DNA from: Desulfocucumis sp964643075
GTDB taxonomy: Bacteria; Bacillota; Desulfotomaculia; Desulfotomaculales; Desulfocucumaceae
Assembly (NCBI GenBank): GCA_964643075.1
Contig: CAZXQO010000007.1
Location: 1 to 64,000, forward strand
DNA length: 64,000 nucleotides
Direction: 5' to 3'
Part shown: positions 59,576 to 64,000 of the stretch, one piece after another
How the letters are laid out: every line of letters starts with the position of its first letter
Position numbering within the stretch: the stretch's first letter is position 1
The notes under the pieces: model-generated
The model's database searches: none
Seen by the model: the letters and a program-made list of their open reading frames with translations, nothing else
Told to the model about the DNA's origin: nothing
Translations under genes and position numbers: made by a program

Positions 59576-60644
59576 GCAGTTGTGCAGCATACATACCCGC
59601 CGCCCCGGCCGCCATAAAAAATTCACTGTCCTGCTCATAGCCCCTGCCCATGGTGGTAACTTTCAGGCCATATTCCCGGAGGATTTCCCCGGTGGCGAAT
59701 GCGTCTATCTCCACCGTCCGGTGCAAGCGGCTAATGCCGCTATCCTCCAACTGCTCTTTAACCAGCCCGTTTTTTTCCCCGTCCATCAGCGGCAGGGTAA
59801 CCACGCAGGGGGTCAGGGCAATCCTGCCCAGGGATGTCCTGGTATGATGGCTCAGACCCCGGTGCCTTTCCCTGGCATCGGCGAAGGTTATCCTGGGTAC
59901 AGCCAGGGCACGGCCACCTAATACATTTACCGCATTGACCAGTTCCCCCTGCTCCGTGCCGGTAAAACCGAAAGCTGTCCCCGTACCCACAATGCCCGGC
60001 CCCATGGTGATGATTACAGCATCTGCCCCGGCGGCTCCTTTAGCTGCCAGCAGCCCGCTGTATACGTTGACAGCTTCGAGGTCACCCCCGAAGGCATGGC
60101 CGCAAGTAACTGTGCTTTGCAGCAAGTCCTTTTCCTTTAATTCCGCCACCAGATTGCTCAGTTGGAGCGGCAGGGCCGCTCCGTCGGTCATAACATAGAC
60201 CACCCTGGTCCCTTCCCCGGCATATTTTTTCAGGGTCGCCGCCGCCGGGCCCAGCATGCTGTGCAGGGTGCCTATGATGACCGGCATGCCGGTGAGAGAA
60301 TCCGTCCCCCTGTACAGATGGCTCAGCGGATGCTGATCTTCCTCTACCGCCAGCACTTTCACCTGCCCGGGGGTGTATCTGAGTTTCATAATGTGTCCTT
60401 TAGCCGGAGGGTCCAGTTCCCTGTGGGACAGGTTGGTCATAACAAAGTGCATCCCGCCGGTGCCCAAATTTTTATGCACTGCGGTAGTGTTCAGCACTAC
60501 TTCGTCCCCTAACTGTAACGGGCCGGTAAGGGCATCATAACTAACGGCCTTCTCCAGGGCCTCCCCGGTCTGGACCAGCGCCTCCGTGTATCCCAACCTT
60601 TTTTTTTCAATAGCGGTAACCAGGCCCCTTCTGACGCGAATCAA
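59556..60644 (-). CDS. DUF3866 family protein
   Basis: A 362-residue cytoplasmic protein of the DUF3866 family. Characteristic blocks are YDALTGPLQLGDEVVLNTTA, GGMHFVMTNL, VTCGHAFGGDLEAVNVYSGL (ends VTCGHAFGG and VNVYSGL), ADAVIITMGPGIVGTGTAFG and GLSHHTRTSLGRI. The family is typical of spore-forming Firmicutes and Actinobacteria; its function is not established. The ATG faces the M20 peptidase gene 71 bp upstream on the same strand. Confidence 0.9.
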   Translation of the reverse strand: MIRVRRGLVTAIEKKRLGYTEALVQTGEALEKAVSYDALTGPLQLGDEVVLNTTAVHKNLGTGGMHFVMTNLSHRELDPPAKGHIMKLRYTPGQVKVLAVEEDQHPLSHLYRGTDSLTGMPVIIGTLHSMLGPAAATLKKYAGEGTRVVYVMTDGAALPLQLSNLVAELKEKDLLQSTVTCGHAFGGDLEAVNVYSGLLAAKGAAGADAVIITMGPGIVGTGTAFGFTGTEQGELVNAVNVLGGRALAVPRITFADARERHRGLSHHTRTSLGRIALTPCVVTLPLMDGEKNGLVKEQLEDSGISRLHRTVEIDAFATGEILREYGLKVTTMGRGYEQDSEFFMAAGAAGMYAAQLLNASRT

Positions 60645-60715
60645 AATATTTCCTCCAAGCGTTTCTACTTATCCATACCATTACCGGCAATGGCGTACCT
60701 TGAACCACTTAACGA

Positions 60716-61840
60716 TCAGGCTGTTTCCTGCACCGTGCTGATTATTTCCAAAAGATAGCGGGCATTGCTGACCAGATCTTCGGAACGGATATATTCATCG
60801 GTGGTGTGCACCTTCTGCATGGCTATACCCAAATTGGCCACTGCTATGCCCCGGTTGTTAAAAATGTTGGCATCGGAACCCCCGCCAGTCTTCACCAGAC
60901 GGGGGTTTATTCCTAATTGGCGGGCTGCCCTGGCCGCTATGATGACCACCCGGTCCTTCTCACCCAGTTTGAAATCCGGGTAGATGGTTTCCACTACCAC
61001 ATCCGCTGTGGCGCCATTAGCCCTTGCCGTTTCCTCCAGCGCCGCCACCATGGACTTAGTCTGAGCTTCCCTTTTTGACGCAGTGAGGCTCCTGGTCTCC
61101 CCCTTGATAGTCACGGCATCGGGAACTATATTTATTGCCTTGCCCCCGGTTATTACCCCAATATTGGCAGTGGTTTCGTCATCAATCCGGCCCAGCTTCA
61201 TGGCCGCGATGGCCCTGGAGGCCACTACAATGGCATTTATGCCCTCTTCCGGACTGATTCCGGCATGGGCGGCCCTGCCCCGTACCGTAGCTGAAATTCT
61301 GTCCTGTGACGGGGCCTGCACAATAATTGTTCCTGCCGGACCGTCGCAGTCCAGCACAAACCCCATTTTAGACTCCAGCCTGCCAAGATCCAGATTTTTA
61401 GCCCCTAAAAGCCCCCCTTCCTCCCAGACGGTGAAGGCCACTTCAATCCCACCATGAAGAATATTGTTTTCCCTGATTACCCTCAACACTTCCAGAATGG
61501 CTGTTATACCAGCTTTATCGTCTGCGCCCAGTATGGTATCGCCGGAGGATTTGATCACCCTGTTATCCAGCACCGGCACCACTCCCGCTCCAGGTTCCAC
61601 GGTGTCCATGTGGGCACACAGCAGTACAGGTTCTCCACCGGCAACCGTTCCGGGTAATTTACCGATAATATTGCCTGCAGAAGTGCTCAGCTTTTTACCG
61701 GTATCGTCTTCCCAAACCTCCAGCCCCAGGAATTCAAGCCGGTTTATAAGCAGGTCCGCCAGCTTTCTTTCCTGCCCGCTGACACTATCCACCTGTACCA
61801 ATTCCATGAATTCTTTAACAGTTCTATCAGCATTGATCAC
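60716..61840 (-). CDS. M20-family peptidase (PepT-like)
   Basis: A 374-residue metallopeptidase of the PepT/M20 group. Zinc ligands and catalytic acids: LLCAHMDTVEPG (His-Asp), ILGADDKAGIT (bridging Asp), TVWEEGGLLGAKNL (Glu pair), DCDGPAGTI, and the late His in MQKVHTTDEYI. A dimerisation domain lies in the middle. Probable tripeptide or similar aminopeptidase. The start is GTG at 61840 behind GGAGGG. Confidence 0.9.
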   Translation of the reverse strand: MINADRTVKEFMELVQVDSVSGQERKLADLLINRLEFLGLEVWEDDTGKKLSTSAGNIIGKLPGTVAGGEPVLLCAHMDTVEPGAGVVPVLDNRVIKSSGDTILGADDKAGITAILEVLRVIRENNILHGGIEVAFTVWEEGGLLGAKNLDLGRLESKMGFVLDCDGPAGTIIVQAPSQDRISATVRGRAAHAGISPEEGINAIVVASRAIAAMKLGRIDDETTANIGVITGGKAINIVPDAVTIKGETRSLTASKREAQTKSMVAALEETARANGATADVVVETIYPDFKLGEKDRVVIIAARAARQLGINPRLVKTGGGSDANIFNNRGIAVANLGIAMQKVHTTDEYIRSEDLVSNARYLLEIISTVQETA

Positions 61841-62268
61841 TTTTTCCAGCCCTCCACAAGCGGCTATGCCGCGATCCGTCTTACGTTATCCTGTTTTCTC
61901 CCGGAATCTTTCCCCGGTAGCCTTATAACCCTGTCATTTCAGTATTATATAGCAGCTACCAGTTTTAATAAACATCAGCAAATAAAAAACCAACCGAAAT
62001 TAAACACATCGAACTGCAAGCCCCCAATTATTACCCGGAACTTTTTTCTTAGCTTCCATTGTCTCTATTTAAGTTAACGATTTAACCTCCCCTGTCCGCA
62101 GTCAAAAATTCATAAAAGTAAAAAACCTGACCTTCGTTCAGGTTTTTTACTTTTATGATATTCCAGTTCTTTATACTCCCAGGTGAGCCTGCGCAACTAA
62201 TTTTGAACTTCCTACGCCTGCCAAAATAATACCCCGAAAAAATATCTTCCTATGGAATTTCAAAGTTT
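61841..62268. other. Intergenic region between terC and the M20 peptidase gene
   Basis: No gene is supported. It holds the terC terminator at 62111-62157 and must contain the peptidase promoter. Otherwise AT-rich without a recognisable element. Confidence 0.5.
62111..62157. terminator. 20-bp stem terminator, bidirectional
   Basis: CATAAAAGTAAAAAACCTGA is repeated exactly inverted after a 7-nt CCTTCGT loop. A and T runs on either side of the GC core allow termination in both directions. It lies downstream of the TerC gene. Confidence 0.85.
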
Positions 62269-62973
62269 TTATTTTACCATGTATATATCGTACCAGGCTC
62301 CTTTCCGCTTTGTCCTTTTGTTGCTCCACCAGCCATATAGAATAACAAAGGCCGTAATTACCAACGGTACCGCGATGTCTATAATACGAGCTGTGCTGGC
62401 AGCCATATTATGGTGCAGTAACTCGTATACCTTTTTATCCCCCACCAGCATTTCACCGGCCGTCCATCCCAATATTCCGGAACCGATATACAGAATAATG
62501 GGTAATTTTTTCATCAGATACATGATTAGCTGTGCGCAGAAAATGATTATGGGAATGCTGGTGGCCAGACCAATAATCAGCATAGGCCAGTTCCCCTTGG
62601 AAACGGCGGCTATAGCCAGGGTGTTGTCCAGACTCATAATCAGGTCGGCCACCACAATAACCTTTATTGCTTCTGCCAGGTTGTCCGCTGACTGTACGTA
62701 CTTACCGGAATCTTCATCCTTAAGGAGCTTAACTGCAATGCAAACCAGGAGGAGGCCCCCTACGGCCTGAAGGAAGGGAATTTTTAAAAGGTAGACGATT
62801 ACAATGGTTAAAATTACCCTGAATAGTACCGCACCGCCGCTTCCCAGCAGGATCGCCATCTTCTGCTGTTTGGGGGGCAGCTTGCGGCAGGCCAAGGCTA
62901 TAACCACCGCGTTGTCCCCGCTCAGTACCACGTTAACCATAAATATAGTCATAAGAATTGCAAGATATTCCAC
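62269..62973 (-). CDS. TerC-family membrane protein (YjbE/YceF type)
   Basis: A 234-residue protein with seven helices. TerC signature: VLSGDNAVVIALACRKLP with the metal-binding Asp at its start, and a second Asp in VADLIMSLDNTLAIAAVSKGN. Firmicutes members export manganese, sometimes for newly secreted metalloproteins. The start is GTG at 62973 behind AAAGGATG. A leader with two hairpins precedes it, but not the known manganese riboswitch pattern. Confidence 0.9.
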   Translation of the reverse strand: MEYLAILMTIFMVNVVLSGDNAVVIALACRKLPPKQQKMAILLGSGGAVLFRVILTIVIVYLLKIPFLQAVGGLLLVCIAVKLLKDEDSGKYVQSADNLAEAIKVIVVADLIMSLDNTLAIAAVSKGNWPMLIIGLATSIPIIIFCAQLIMYLMKKLPIILYIGSGILGWTAGEMLVGDKKVYELLHHNMAASTARIIDIAVPLVITAFVILYGWWSNKRTKRKGAWYDIYMVK

Positions 62974-63368
62974 TTGTCAAAAATCATCCTTTCGACGTCA
63001 GCCCAATAAAAAACCTGACCTCAAACGGGTCCTATGCCGTGCTCCGGTTTCGGGCCGGACCGTACTGGTAAAAATATTTATAATAATATATTAGACAAAC
63101 CCATAAAAAATGATAGTAAGGTTCGGAAGCTTCGCCCGGTTTATCCAGACGAACTCGAAACCCTCGCTTCGACTCCAGTTCTCCAGCAGTACGGATGGCG
63201 TAATCTGGGGAGTCTGGAGGGACATTAACCAGTTCGGGGCCAACAAGGTTCCTTACCCTGGTTATTTTAGATTCGAAGCATGGCATTATACGACCCGTGG
63301 GTTCAGATTAAGAACTGGAAAGAGTTTGAGGAAGCGAGGAAGCGAAGTCAGTTTGTGGGTTTGTTGTG
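62974..63368. other. Unexplained intergenic region upstream of the TerC gene
   Basis: Near the gene (minus strand) a stem CCGGCCCGAAACCGG is followed by GGACCCG..., GGTC and AGGTTTTTT, a possible attenuator at about 63011-63062. Further up, 63100-63350 contains several open frames on both strands but none with a ribosome site. The blocks GAACTGG and GAAGCGAGG occur in both orientations (63150-63178 inverted, 63316-63345 direct). It may be the remnant of a repeat or mobile element. Confidence 0.35.
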
Positions 63369-64000
63369 TTATAGCATCTTTTTTGTTCCAAGTATAATTA
63401 GTATTAAACTTGGAACAAAAGATAACTTTCGACCGAAAAAATTTGTACTCAAACCTTTGCCAAGTGACAAACCTATATATATAAGAACTAATTGCCCTAT
63501 CCCCACAAACAAAGCAGTTATTATTATACTATATCCAATAAGCGAAGCAGCCACTCCCGCTACCAATGAATCCATAGCAAGTGCTATGCCAAGTGGTAAT
63601 GATTCCCGAAAGGAAATTGTTCCAGACATATCTATATCAGCCTTATGTGGTTTGCGTAAAATCTGAAAAATCAAACCAAAGATTTTAATGCTAAAAAGTT
63701 TTATTTCAGTTATACTTTCTGGGTTTGTGCTCATTTCCATTGAGGGGGACGGGTCAAAAATATTCTTTTCCTGCCTAAAACACCGATAAAGTGCGATTAT
63801 TCCAATAGCAACCAATATTATGCCCCCAAAACGGATGGCCCCTTCTATTGGTATTATTTTACTTATTTGTTGACCGGCAATCATTGAAAAAATTATCACC
63901 GCCATTGATATGAGGCTGATAAAAAAGACAGAAATAAATCTGATTCTAATTCGACGCAAGCCATAGGAAAAGCCTACACCTAATGAATCCATGTTTAATG
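63369..64000 (-). CDS. ytaF: YtaF-like sporulation membrane protein (MntP family), 5' end cut off
   Basis: The frame runs past the right edge of the window; 210 codons are visible. Two MntP-type repeats are seen: LNMDSLGVGFSYGLRRIRI near the start and GIALAMDSLVAGVAASLIGYS in the second half, each with the conserved Asp-Ser in a helix. About 100 residues of mixed sequence lie between them. The GLRRIRI segment is typical of YtaF, a spore-former paralogue of the manganese exporter MntP. The apparent ATG at 63992 falls inside the first helix, so the real start is outside the window. Confidence 0.8.
   Translation of the reverse strand, partial: LNMDSLGVGFSYGLRRIRIRFISVFFISLISMAVIIFSMIAGQQISKIIPIEGAIRFGGIILVAIGIIALYRCFRQEKNIFDPSPSMEMSTNPESITEIKLFSIKIFGLIFQILRKPHKADIDMSGTISFRESLPLGIALAMDSLVAGVAASLIGYSIIITALFVGIGQLVLIYIGLSLGKGLSTNFFGRKLSFVPSLILIILGTKKML

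Noticed and set aside
62974..63090. yybP-ykoY manganese riboswitch upstream of terC
   Set aside because: The conserved GGGGAGUAGC and related blocks were not found; only generic hairpins are present.
63032..63286. 84-codon minus-strand frame in the terC leader
   Set aside because: No ribosome site; overlaps other open frames and a hairpin. More likely non-coding or a relic.
1..64000. CRISPR arrays, tRNA or rRNA genes
   Set aside because: No regularly spaced repeats and no tRNA or rRNA signature sequence was found on reading through the intergenic regions.

Overview
The window is a low-to-mid GC, endospore-forming Firmicutes chromosome segment. It carries the spoIIA operon (dacF, spoIIAA, spoIIAB, sigF), spoIIM, a spoVAC-AD-AE block, a YtaF homologue, addAB and good Gram-positive Shine-Dalgarno sites. 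The gene content (DUF3866, DUF362 ferredoxin-like protein, DUF421/DUF4363 pairs, an orphan gas-vesicle-like gene, REP-type repeats) fits the Desulfotomaculum/Pelotomaculum branch of Clostridia best. That placement is an inference. No rRNA, tRNA or CRISPR array was seen. Most genes lie on the minus strand.

Layout. 0.1-8.4 kb: hisG with its own strong promoter, then the addB-addA recombination helicase/nuclease pair. 8.6-11.3 kb: a plus-strand unit with a consensus promoter, a cyclic-di-GMP-I riboswitch, an intrinsic terminator and three exported proteins (a membrane-anchored beta-sandwich protein and two small paralogous secreted proteins). 11.3-18.5 kb: a broken small membrane gene, class II fructose bisphosphatase, a BON-domain protein, the pabA-pabB-pabC folate operon, a zinc-ribbon protein and an RlmI-type methyltransferase. 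18.5-23 kb: SanA-like, haemolysin-III-like and AlkD-like genes, a methyltransferase/YkoF-like pair, an orphan GvpA-like gene and two copies of a small MITE. 22.9-28.1 kb: a sporulation block resembling the spoVA-2mob operon (DUF1657, DUF1657, DUF421, spoVAC, spoVAD, spoVAE, YhcN-like lipoprotein) next to a second DUF421 gene with DUF4363. 28.1-31.2 kb: the spoIIA operon with dacF.

31.9-44.4 kb: an envelope cluster made of three exported phosphoesterase-type proteins, an FtsX-like permease with two different ABC ATPases, a lipoprotein, and a divergent two-component system. 44.5-51.6 kb: a second envelope cluster, controlled by an ECF sigma/anti-sigma pair, with a glycolipid glycosyltransferase, a TVP38 protein, two intact PAP2 phosphatases and a DedA-PAP2 fusion whose PAP2 motifs are destroyed. 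A REP-type (Y1) transposase with 19-bp terminal inverted repeats follows at 51.65-52.71 kb. 52.7-62 kb is a conserved housekeeping/sporulation stretch: pdp, deoB, xerD, DUF362, a small membrane protein, spoIIM, DUF3866 and an M20 peptidase. The window ends with a TerC protein and a YtaF-like gene cut by the right edge.

The most interesting parts are the c-di-GMP-controlled exported cassette, the envelope block that seems to separate pdp from dacF, the degenerate DedA-PAP2 fusion, the spoVA-2mob-like operon and the nested MITE/REP element beside the orphan gvpA-like gene.
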